Shown here: positions 7,960 through 14,489 of the stretch, in pieces
Numbering within the stretch: the first letter of the stretch is position 1
Layout of the letters: every line of letters begins with the position of its first letter
Assembly: GCA_003218815.1 (NCBI GenBank)
Contig: QHON01000168.1
Coordinates: 1 to 19,705 of the forward strand
DNA: 19,705 bases
Reading direction: 5' to 3'
DNA from: Verrucomicrobiota bacterium
Lineage (GTDB): Bacteria; Verrucomicrobiota; Verrucomicrobiia; Chthoniobacterales; UBA10450
Program-made: the position numbers and the translations under genes
The notes under the pieces: generated by a model
The model's database searches: none
What the model was told of the DNA's origin: nothing
What the model saw: the letters and a program-made list of their open reading frames with translations, nothing else

Positions 7960-8688
7960 TTACGCGCGCGCGGCCGTGGCCGCATGAACGGAGATCGCAC
8001 CAGCACCTTTCAAAATGCGAGCGCACTCGTTCAGGGTCGAGCCGGTTGTCAGAACATCATCGATCAAAAGCACGCGTAAATCTCGCACGTTCGTGTTTTT
8101 TCGTAAACGAAACGCGTTATGTAAATTTTCCATGCGTTCAGTGCGATCAAGCGCCGTCTGTGTAGTCGTGTAGCGAATGCGCTCAAGCAGCGGCTTGGAT
8201 TGGATTGAGATCTGGGCACTTAGCAATTCCGCAAGCAAGCTCGCCTGATTAAAACCTCGTTCCCGTTTGCGGGCCGGATGCAAAGGCACGGGAATAATAA
8301 CGTCGAATCGACGGCCGCGTAGCCGAGGATCGTCGAGTGCTGCGGTGAGCCAGCGTGTTACCAGATGACGGAGATGGATCTGGCGCCCGTACTTAAAGTC
8401 ATGGATAATCTGGCGAACGATTCCGCGACTGCGATACGCTGCGACAGCAGCGTCAAAATGAATCGTGCGATGAGCGCAGTTCGCGCAAATAAAGGTGTCG
8501 GTGATTGCGCCTTCGAACGGTTCCGAACATTTCCCGCAGAAAGGCGGGATGATGCGCGTGGTCTTTGCCTTACATTCTTCGCACAGGTAGTCGTCCGATC
8601 CGACTATCGCCGCGCAGATCGTGCAGACCGGCGGGTAGAGGAGCGACGCAATCGCGCGCAGACCACTAAACTTTGCCAGCGTCGACAT
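7960..8688 (-). CDS. comF: ComF/GntX-family phosphoribosyltransferase-like protein
   Basis: Member of the ComF family, linked in naturally competent bacteria to DNA uptake across the inner membrane. The 242-residue protein has the usual N-terminal zinc-ribbon part with paired cysteines (Cys22/25, Cys36/39, Cys51/54, Cys68/71). A type I phosphoribosyltransferase fold follows, with RGFNQA (144-149) and the PRPP-binding loop LLIDDVLTTGST (207-218). The start overlaps the end of the preceding CPBP protease gene by 23 bases, and the stop lies five bases before accD, so all are probably on one mRNA. Whether this organism is competent cannot be told from the window; no other com genes are visible, and many non-competent bacteria carry comF. 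Confidence 0.88.
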   Translation of the reverse strand: MSTLAKFSGLRAIASLLYPPVCTICAAIVGSDDYLCEECKAKTTRIIPPFCGKCSEPFEGAITDTFICANCAHRTIHFDAAVAAYRSRGIVRQIIHDFKYGRQIHLRHLVTRWLTAALDDPRLRGRRFDVIIPVPLHPARKRERGFNQASLLAELLSAQISIQSKPLLERIRYTTTQTALDRTERMENLHNAFRLRKNTNVRDLRVLLIDDVLTTGSTLNECARILKGAGAISVHAATAARA

Positions 8689-9547
8689 ATCTCAACCAGC
8701 TGCGCATTATCACCCACGTCAAGCCGGCAATGCCCAGCGGCACAATTCCCACGAGCAGATTTTTTCCCAGCCACGGCAACTCAAGTATCCCTCGGTGCGC
8801 GACACGATTGAATGCGCCGGCGGCAAAAATCCAGCCAGCGTGTAGACCTATTGGCAACCAGAGCGAGCGAGTGCGCAAGCGCCCATCGGCCAAAATCCAG
8901 CCGATGAGAAATAATGTCGTGAACATGGCGGCTACCGACATCGGATCTCCAAATCGTGCGAATGAATGGGCGATGGAATTTAACCCCGACGTCCACGTTA
9001 CGATTGTCGATGTTCGCTCGGGCGCCTTTAGAAAATGAATGACTGAAAAGATAGCGGAGGTCGCAAAGATCGACACGTACTGCCGGCCAGTTCTCAACAG
9101 CACGCCCAAAACTAGTCCGCGAAAGAATGTTTCTTCAATCACTGGAACACCGATTGACGCAGCCACGGTTTTTCCAAACGCGATCCACGCGAAGCTGTGG
9201 CGTAACGAATAGATGTGGAAAGCGATGAACAAAACACCGCAGCAGAGCAGGGGAATCACCGAAAAAAGAATCCCTGCGAAGAGGTCGCGCACCCAACGCG
9301 AGTTGGGTGCCATCTGTAAATCGGCCATGCTTCTCGTGTCGGTGAGGTAAAGGAGCGGCCAAACTAATGCTGTAGCAGCAACGAGGATTGCGCGATGAAA
9401 GAAAGTTTCGAAGTCGACCGTCGCGAGAAAAGGGAAGAAACCGTGGGCTATCATCCATTGCCCTGCCCAAAAAAAGACCGGCGCGATCAATGCGCCGAAA
9501 AGAATTGTCGCGGCGAAATAGGCCGCCAGTCTAGCTGCGTCTTTCAA
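8666..9547 (-). CDS. CPBP-family intramembrane metalloprotease
   Basis: Polytopic membrane protein of the CPBP (CAAX protease/bacteriocin-processing, Abi) family. The 293 residues contain about seven or eight hydrophobic segments. All three family motifs are present: EETFFR (Glu138, Glu139, Arg143), FSVIHF with His171, and HAGW with His236; these residues form the presumed active site within the membrane. The substrate is unknown. It is the first gene of a minus-strand operon with comF, accD and folC and overlaps comF by 23 bases. Its start is only 26 bases from the divergent small gene at 9574, so the promoters of both transcription units must overlap each other or the opposite coding region. 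A start at ATG 9547 gives a natural first membrane helix (AAYFAATILFGALIAPVFFW). Confidence 0.85.
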   Translation of the reverse strand: MKDAARLAAYFAATILFGALIAPVFFWAGQWMIAHGFFPFLATVDFETFFHRAILVAATALVWPLLYLTDTRSMADLQMAPNSRWVRDLFAGILFSVIPLLCCGVLFIAFHIYSLRHSFAWIAFGKTVAASIGVPVIEETFFRGLVLGVLLRTGRQYVSIFATSAIFSVIHFLKAPERTSTIVTWTSGLNSIAHSFARFGDPMSVAAMFTTLFLIGWILADGRLRTRSLWLPIGLHAGWIFAAGAFNRVAHRGILELPWLGKNLLVGIVPLGIAGLTWVIMRSWLRYVDAGKV

Positions 9548-9573
9548 TGCTGCTAATGTAAGGTTTCCCTGCG

Positions 9574-9834
9574 ATGCCGAGTCAACATATATGGACGGAG
9601 AAAGATCAACACGGAGAAAAGCGCGAAGTGCGCGCGACCAAATTCGGCGGCGCGTGGCGTTTCCAGTCCAAAACTGTTGGCGAAACTGAATGGACTTATT
9701 ACGATTTTCCTCTTCTCCAGGATCTTCTGAGGTTGAAGGAGATCGTTGCGCGCAAATATCAACGACGCCGCGCGTCCATCGAAGACGTTAGCTCGATTGA
9801 AAAACTAATCGAAGAGCAAGGCAGTAATGAGTGA
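9574..9834 (+). CDS. Small conserved-looking protein of unknown function, overlapping bioA
   Basis: An 86-residue soluble protein without signal peptide or membrane segment. The N-terminal half (REVRATKFGGAWRFQSKTVGETEWTYYD) reads like a short beta-sheet with many aromatic residues. The C-terminal half (LLQDLLRLKEIVARKYQRRRASIEDVSSIEKLIEEQ) is predicted helical and highly charged. I do not recognise a named family, though I recall similar short proteins in Verrucomicrobia. Its stop codon overlaps the bioA start in ATGAGTGA, so the two are probably translationally coupled. That position and sensible amino-acid composition support a real gene. It could be a small nucleic-acid-binding or partner protein, but nothing in the sequence proves either. 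Confidence 0.7.
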   Translation: MPSQHIWTEKDQHGEKREVRATKFGGAWRFQSKTVGETEWTYYDFPLLQDLLRLKEIVARKYQRRRASIEDVSSIEKLIEEQGSNE

Positions 9835-11134
9835 GTGGAACACCGAAGAACTGATCGATAGCGATAAGCGATTCGTTTGGCACCCATTCACCAATATGCG
9901 CGAATGGTGCGCTCCCGAGCATGAACCGCTGGTCTTGGTGGAGGGTCGCGGTGGCATTCTGCGCGACAGCCGCGGCCGCGAATACATCGACGGCAATTCA
10001 TCAATCTGGACGAACATCCACGGCCATAATCATCCGCATATCAATGCGGCGATTCGCCGCCAGCTCGATCGTGTAGCGCACACTTCCTTTCTTGGTTTTA
10101 CTAACCCCGCGGCAGTTGAACTCGCGCGTGCAATTGTCGATCTTTTCCCAACAGACTCCTTAAGCAGAGTGTTTTTCTCAGACGACGGTTCCACTGGAAT
10201 CGAGGTTGCCTTAAGGATCGCCGATCAATATTGGCGACTGCGCAATTCGCGAAAACATCAGTTCATTGCGTTCAAGAGCGGTTACCACGGAGACACGGCG
10301 GGCGCGGCCAGCCTCGGCGCGGCTGCGATGTTCCATATCGGACCCGGCCACTGGAATTTTCCCTCGATTCAAGTTCCTAACGTAAGAGCCTTGGAGAGAC
10401 TTTCGCCAGCGGAGCTGGCGAAGATTGCCGCCGTAGTGATCGAGCCGCTCATTCAGGGAGCCGCTGGGATGCAGCTTTGGTCCTCCGGGACCTTGCGGGC
10501 CGTGCGTGAATGGTGTGATCGTACCGATACGCTGCTGATTGCCGACGAAGTCATGACCGGTTTCGGAAGGACCGGAAGGATGTTCGGGGTCGAACATGAA
10601 TCAGTGATTCCAGATATGATGGTTCTAGGCAAAGGCTTGAGCGGAGGTTATCTTCCACTTGCTATTACTTTAGTATCGGAAAAACTATTCTCTATTTTCG
10701 ATGGGTCAATCGTCGATGGAAAGGGTCTGGCTTACGGACATAGCTACACCGGCAACGCACTCGGTTGCGTTGCAGCCAAGGCGAGTCTGGACGTTTTTGA
10801 AAAAGAAGGCGTCCTGGAAGCATTGCAGCCAAAAATTCGACACCTGACTTCCGAGCTCGCCGGACTAGCGGATATTCCTTGCGTGACTGAAGTGCGGCAG
10901 TGTGGATTTATTGCTGGGATAGAGGTAGCAGAATTGCCAGAAGCTCCCTTGGCAGATCAAGCTGCCGAGATTTGTATCGCAGCCCGGAAGCACGGACTTC
11001 TCACGAGGCCGATTCGGAACGTCATTGTGCTGATGCCGCCATTGTGCATCACCACTGACCAGGTGACGCAGGCGGTCGAGGCGGTTGGTACGTCAATCAT
11101 AGAAGTTTGCGGCGGCAGGTCGTTTAAAGAATGA
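9827..11134 (+). CDS. bioA: 7,8-diaminopelargonic acid synthase (DAPA aminotransferase)
   Basis: PLP-dependent class III aminotransferase that converts 7-keto-8-aminopelargonate to 7,8-diaminopelargonate, the antepenultimate step of biotin synthesis. The 435-residue protein has the BioA-type N-terminus WHPFTNM (18-24), IHGHNHP (64-70), SGYHGDT, Asp240 in ADEVMTGFGRTG that pairs with the PLP ring nitrogen, and the PLP-lysine Lys269 in LGKGLSGG. The WHPxTxM start and HGxNHP separate BioA from ornithine- or GABA-type relatives. Where E. coli BioA has Tyr in HPYT this protein has Phe; I recall such a change in lysine-using BioK, so the amino donor (S-adenosylmethionine or lysine) should be left open. 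No other bio genes are in the window. It overlaps the small gene upstream by eight bases and is followed after eight bases by tlyA. Confidence 0.92.
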   Translation: MSEWNTEELIDSDKRFVWHPFTNMREWCAPEHEPLVLVEGRGGILRDSRGREYIDGNSSIWTNIHGHNHPHINAAIRRQLDRVAHTSFLGFTNPAAVELARAIVDLFPTDSLSRVFFSDDGSTGIEVALRIADQYWRLRNSRKHQFIAFKSGYHGDTAGAASLGAAAMFHIGPGHWNFPSIQVPNVRALERLSPAELAKIAAVVIEPLIQGAAGMQLWSSGTLRAVREWCDRTDTLLIADEVMTGFGRTGRMFGVEHESVIPDMMVLGKGLSGGYLPLAITLVSEKLFSIFDGSIVDGKGLAYGHSYTGNALGCVAAKASLDVFEKEGVLEALQPKIRHLTSELAGLADIPCVTEVRQCGFIAGIEVAELPEAPLADQAAEICIAARKHGLLTRPIRNVIVLMPPLCITTDQVTQAVEAVGTSIIEVCGGRSFKE

Positions 11135-11142
11135 GCGGGTAG

Positions 11143-11883
11143 ATGTCGAAAAAGTTGCGTCTTGACCAAGTTCTAGTTGCCAAAGGCTTGTTCCCTAGCC
11201 GCGAGCAGGCACAACGAGCGGTCATGGCCGGGGAGGTCAAAGTCGGGACTCGAATTGCCGCAAAGCCTTCTCAACTTCTCGAGCCGGATGCCGCCATCAC
11301 GGTGAAGCCGACGCGGAAATATGTCGGACGCGGCGCTTTGAAGTTGGAAAGCGCTCTGAATTATTTCAAGATCGACATACACGGGAAAGTCGCACTCGAT
11401 ATCGGGGCCTCGACCGGCGGTTTTACCGACTGCCTCCTTCAACGGGGGGCCGCGAAAGTTTACGACGTGGACGTCGGGCATGGGCAATTGGATTGGAAAC
11501 TTCGAACCGATCCGCGGGTGATCGTCCTGGAAAAATTGAATGCGCGTTTTCTCTCTCGCGAGCACATTCCAGAACTTGTCGATCTTTGTATGATCGACGT
11601 CTCATTCATTTCGCTAACTTTGATCTTGCCGAAGGCCTTCGACTTGATAACTCCAAACGGTGTGACCCTGGCGCTTATCAAACCTCAGTTCGAATTGGAA
11701 CGAGGAGATGTCGGGCGCGGCGGAATCGTTTGCGATCCAGAGTTGCATCAAAAGGCGCAAGACAAGATCGTCGAGCTTGTGACTCGTCTCGGTCATATCG
11801 TGAGGGGAATCGTTCCATCTGCTATTAAAGGTGCGGACGGTAATCAGGAATTTTTTGTATGCGTCCGAAAACGATTGGCTTAA
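11143..11883 (+). CDS. tlyA: TlyA-family rRNA 2'-O-methyltransferase
   Basis: S4-domain methyltransferase of the TlyA/hemolysin-A family. The best-known member methylates the 2'-OH of cytidines in 16S and 23S rRNA and determines capreomycin sensitivity in mycobacteria. The 246-residue protein has an N-terminal S4 RNA-binding domain (about 4-62: KLRLDQVLVAKGLFPSREQA...), then a Rossmann-fold methyltransferase with SAM motif LDIGASTGGFTDCLL (85-99). Candidate K-D-K-E catalytic residues are Lys67 (RGALKL), Asp152 (IDVSF), Lys180 (KPQFE) and Glu236 (NQEFF). It lies eight bases after bioA and overlaps nadK by 25 bases. Adjacency of tlyA and nadK is common in bacteria and supports both calls. Haemolytic activity reported for some members is not implied here. 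Confidence 0.92.
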   Translation: MSKKLRLDQVLVAKGLFPSREQAQRAVMAGEVKVGTRIAAKPSQLLEPDAAITVKPTRKYVGRGALKLESALNYFKIDIHGKVALDIGASTGGFTDCLLQRGAAKVYDVDVGHGQLDWKLRTDPRVIVLEKLNARFLSREHIPELVDLCMIDVSFISLTLILPKAFDLITPNGVTLALIKPQFELERGDVGRGGIVCDPELHQKAQDKIVELVTRLGHIVRGIVPSAIKGADGNQEFFVCVRKRLA

Positions 11884-12725
11884 TCGCGCATACAGGCAAG
11901 CCGGCCGTGGCCGATCTGGTCAATGCCATAGCTAAAGAATTCGATCGTTTTTCGATCTCGATCTTGATCGAAAAAGAGACTGCTGCGATCGCCGGAAAGA
12001 AATCGGACCACTCGATCGCCCAGTTGGGAGCCGCGGCGGATCTTTTAGTAGTGGTCGGCGGCGACGGAACAATTCTGCACGTCGTTGGGCAGCTCGGCGA
12101 GGTCATAAAGCCAATCTTCGGCATCAACGTGGGGTCACTTGGTTTTTTGACCTGTGCGAATTCTTCCGCTTATCGCGATGCGGTGGAATGCATCGCGAAA
12201 GATCGAATCAATTTTAGCCAGAGGACGCTTCTTGAAGCGAGGGTAGAGGTAGGCGGGAAACGAACCAACAAGATGACTGCTCTAAACGATGCAGTTTTGA
12301 GCCGAGGCGAACTTTCCCGCCTGGTATTACTACGAACGCGGGTCAACGGCGAAGCGCTTACCGAATTCAATGCGGACGGTTTAATTGTCGCAACACCGAC
12401 TGGCTCGACCGCATATTCGCTTTCAGCCGGCGGACCAATTCTCGATCCTGAATCGGGGGTCCTCGTTATTACGCCGATTTGTCCGCACGTCCTCACGAAC
12501 CGCTCGATTATCGTGGCAGAAACATCGATCATCGAGATTGAAGTGAGCGACCCAGATTATCCGGTTTTTCTGACCTTGGACGGCCGCCAGCCAATCCGGG
12601 TGAAGAGAGGGTCGACTATCAACATTCGAAAGGCAAAGAAGACCCTGCCACTGGCCGCGTTGCCGGACGTTTCTTTCTTCAACGTTGTCCGGCAGAAACT
12701 GAAATGGAGTGGCAGCAATGTGTAA
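11859..12725 (+). CDS. nadK: NAD kinase
   Basis: Cytosolic enzyme that phosphorylates NAD to NADP with ATP or polyphosphate. The 288-residue protein shows the family motifs in order: GGDGT (67-71), NVGSLGFLT (90-98), LNDAV (142-146), ADGLIVATPTGSTAY (172-186) followed by SLSAGGP. The N-terminus MRPKTIGLIAHTGKP is typical, so the ATG inside the 3' end of tlyA is the right start; the genes overlap by 25 bases. AGGA lies about ten bases upstream of the ATG as a weak ribosome-binding site. It is the last gene of the 86-residue protein-bioA-tlyA-nadK unit; the next gene begins 102 bases downstream. There is no clear hairpin plus T-run after the stop, only a weak AACAAAC/GTTTGTT pair (12774-12802). 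Confidence 0.95.
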   Translation: MRPKTIGLIAHTGKPAVADLVNAIAKEFDRFSISILIEKETAAIAGKKSDHSIAQLGAAADLLVVVGGDGTILHVVGQLGEVIKPIFGINVGSLGFLTCANSSAYRDAVECIAKDRINFSQRTLLEARVEVGGKRTNKMTALNDAVLSRGELSRLVLLRTRVNGEALTEFNADGLIVATPTGSTAYSLSAGGPILDPESGVLVITPICPHVLTNRSIIVAETSIIEIEVSDPDYPVFLTLDGRQPIRVKRGSTINIRKAKKTLPLAALPDVSFFNVVRQKLKWSGSNV

Positions 12726-12827
12726 AGAATTCCGCCGGGTTGGCGCTTTCCTGCCAGAATTTTAAGATACAGAAACAAACTGTTTTTCTTTGTCCGTTTG
12801 TTCGGGACCTGATAGTCAGTGTGGTCC

Positions 12828-13040
12828 ATGAACCTTGTAAGCCTGCCCGATAGCCGCATTGTAAATCTCGATTACCTCACTCACGCGGAGCGGACGGGCG
12901 ATTACGTGGTTCTGCATTTCATTGGCGGGGGTGACGGCGGATCAATTATCAGAGTGAAAGAAGGAGAAGGTGCGAGGAGGGTTTGGGCCTATGTCACCGG
13001 CAAGTGCGCAGTTAAGATAATGACTCCGCCGCAGCCTTAA
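12828..13040 (+). CDS. Small protein of unknown function (70 residues)
   Basis: MNLVSLPDSRIVNLDYLTHAE... reads as a compact beta-rich soluble domain: a turn DSR, then NLDYLTHAERTGDYVVLHFIGG, then IIRVKEGEGARRVWAYVTG. The order 'short strand, NLD, charged strand, glycine turn, helix' resembles small stand-alone domains annotated only as hypothetical; the first half is also faintly like the start of a LytTR-type domain, which I do not claim. ATG 12828 is preferred to an in-frame GTG at 12819 because an ATG with a natural N-terminus follows so closely. No signal peptide or metal motif is visible. It may be co-transcribed with nadK (102-base gap) or have its own promoter. Confidence 0.55.
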   Translation: MNLVSLPDSRIVNLDYLTHAERTGDYVVLHFIGGGDGGSIIRVKEGEGARRVWAYVTGKCAVKIMTPPQP

Positions 13041-13997
13041 GATCGCCGCGGACGTCGCTGCCGCAAATCTGCGGCCGGAAAGGGGTGATCATGCTTCGGG
13101 TTGATTCGGTTGCAGCCGGCAGGGCGCCCCGGGGATTTGGGCCATTAGCGGGCTGCGTCAAAGGGCAACATTTCCTTAAACGGGTTGAACCTGTGTTGGA
13201 TTTCATATGACATATATTGTCTGATGTTATAAGGATTCCCATATGATGTGAGTCTCGATTATCGAAATTTCCCTCCCTAGCCTAATTCCGTAAGTGGCTA
13301 ACGATAAAGGAATTGCTGGAATCCAAGGATTCTATGCGCGCAACGCTCGACTGAGGGATTTGCATTGGTCGTTGCCGCATTCCGCCGTCATCCGGCGCGG
13401 CATTGCTGCGTAGCTAATTTTCTCAAGGCTCGGATGGACCAAAGTTTCCATTTTATGCGTCGAGGTTGATCGCAGAAGTAGGCTGAAGTCATCTGGACTC
13501 CCGGAGGGCGGCTCAAATACGCTACACCCGCGGCAGTCCCACGGCTTGGGAGGTCAAGACCTCGACAGAGCTGAAAAAACACCGCCTTGGTGCCTCGGAG
13601 TGCGAGCAGATCGTCTTACAGTCTCGCAAAGAAGGCTGAAATTGTTACCGCGTGCACGGCTATTCCATGGACCCGAAGGGTCGTCATTAGCGAATGCAGC
13701 CGCGGTGGCATTGAAATCCTTTATAACCTCCTAAAAAACAGTATCAAAGGCAGATTGACACGCTGATAACGTATAATGCAGTGCGCGCGAATAACTCCGA
13801 TCGAATATCAGAATTCCAGCCCTCTTGCTCGCTTTCCCGGCTGATTAGTTTTGGTTCTGGATCACGAGCGAATTTGGAACGCCCACCTTGCTCGGAAATC
13901 GTGGAGTCGATCGCAGGCCCACTCTTTTCCGAGCCTTGACGCCGCCGCGACCGATGTTAGCGTCGGCGGCAAGCACGACGACATAACCCAAAACACC
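13041..13997. other. Gene-poor stretch of about 950 bases
   Basis: I see no credible gene here on either strand: the open frames are short, lack ribosome-binding sites and give no recognisable protein. The composition changes along the stretch, with an AT-rich patch at about 13190-13270 holding two CATATGA copies (13204-13210 and 13240-13246). Short palindromes are scattered: GAATCC-AA-GGATTC (13319-13332), a nested CGCCG/CGGCG stem (13383-13397), GAGGTC-AA-GACCTC (13550-13563). No tRNA, tmRNA, SRP RNA, RNase P RNA or known riboswitch core was recognised. It may be a decayed gene, an unannotated RNA or simple intergenic DNA preceding the secreted protein at 13998. Confidence 0.5.
13755..13777 (+). 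promoter_or_regulatory. Consensus TTGACA and TATAAT hexamers with short spacing
   Basis: TTGACA (13755-13760) and TATAAT (13772-13777) both match the sigma-70 consensus exactly, but are only 11 bases apart instead of 16-18. As a standard promoter this would be poor. The TATAAT alone could drive the secreted protein gene at 13998, leaving a leader of about 210 bases. Confidence 0.25.
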
Positions 13998-14489
13998 ATG
14001 AATACTTCTCGCACCGGCTTCATATCTTATCTAACGCTTGGCGTTCTTCTAATTCTGCGCTTTGGAGCACCGGCGTCTATAGCACAAGAGCAAACGGGTG
14101 GCGGCGTCCAGCAGATGATGTCGCCGGAAGAGTTCAGGGCGGCCGGTCTAAACAAGCTCTCGCCGGAAGAGCGGCAAAAGCTCGATGCCTGGTTACAAGG
14201 GTACCGAGAAACTACCGAGAAAACGACTGAGAAGAAGGTCAAGCGATCATTCTTCAAATTTGGGGAACCGAATTTGAGCCGCGTCGATGGTTCGTTTGGC
14301 GGTCTAAAGGGCCGGACCCTGATTAAGTTGGAAGACGGAACGGTTTGGAAACAAGCCAACAGTGACGATCACTATGGCCCCAGTCCCGTCGATCATCCCG
14401 GGGCGGAAGTTGTTCATACAGGTTTTGGTTACAAGATGCGAATTCAGGGTGTGCCGGAATTTTATGTCAACCCGGCGCCCACTCACTGA
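13998..14489 (+). CDS. Secreted protein of unknown function
   Basis: A 163-residue protein that I cannot assign. Residues 1-29 form a signal peptide (Arg5, hydrophobic ISYLTLGVLLILRFGAPASIA) with likely cleavage after Ala29 before QEQ. The mature part opens with a helical segment, MSPEEFRAAGLNKLSPEERQKLDAWL, a pattern common in small envelope proteins. A lysine/threonine-rich linker follows, then a beta-rich domain (FGGLKGRTLIKLEDGTVWKQANSDDHYG...GYKMRIQGVPEFYV) that reads like a small barrel. An upstream extension to 13851 is possible but would bury the signal peptide, so ATG 13998 is used. Its stop codon directly abuts that of convergent lysC. It resembles the protein at 3542 only in being small and exported. 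Confidence 0.75.
   Translation: MNTSRTGFISYLTLGVLLILRFGAPASIAQEQTGGGVQQMMSPEEFRAAGLNKLSPEERQKLDAWLQGYRETTEKTTEKKVKRSFFKFGEPNLSRVDGSFGGLKGRTLIKLEDGTVWKQANSDDHYGPSPVDHPGAEVVHTGFGYKMRIQGVPEFYVNPAPTH

Noticed and set aside
7955..8026. Longer N-terminus for AccD
   Set aside because: The extra 24 residues lie inside comF and do not resemble AccD proteins, which begin just before the zinc ribbon.
8306..8330. GTAGCCGAGG-like sequence inside comF, similar to a palindrome end
   Set aside because: It has no matching inverted end nearby, and it encodes a normal part of the ComF protein.
12774..12802. AACAAAC/GTTTGTT pair after nadK as a rho-independent terminator
   Set aside because: The stem is AT-rich, the loop is 15 bases and the T-run lies in the loop rather than after the stem.
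13546..13734. 62-codon open frame in the gene-poor stretch
   Set aside because: No ribosome-binding site, no recognisable protein and neighbouring frames equally open; I also looked for a transposase remnant here and found no convincing motif.
13851..13997. Longer N-terminus for the secreted protein at 13998
   Set aside because: It would place 49 non-hydrophobic residues before a clear signal peptide; ATG 13998 gives a normal exported protein.
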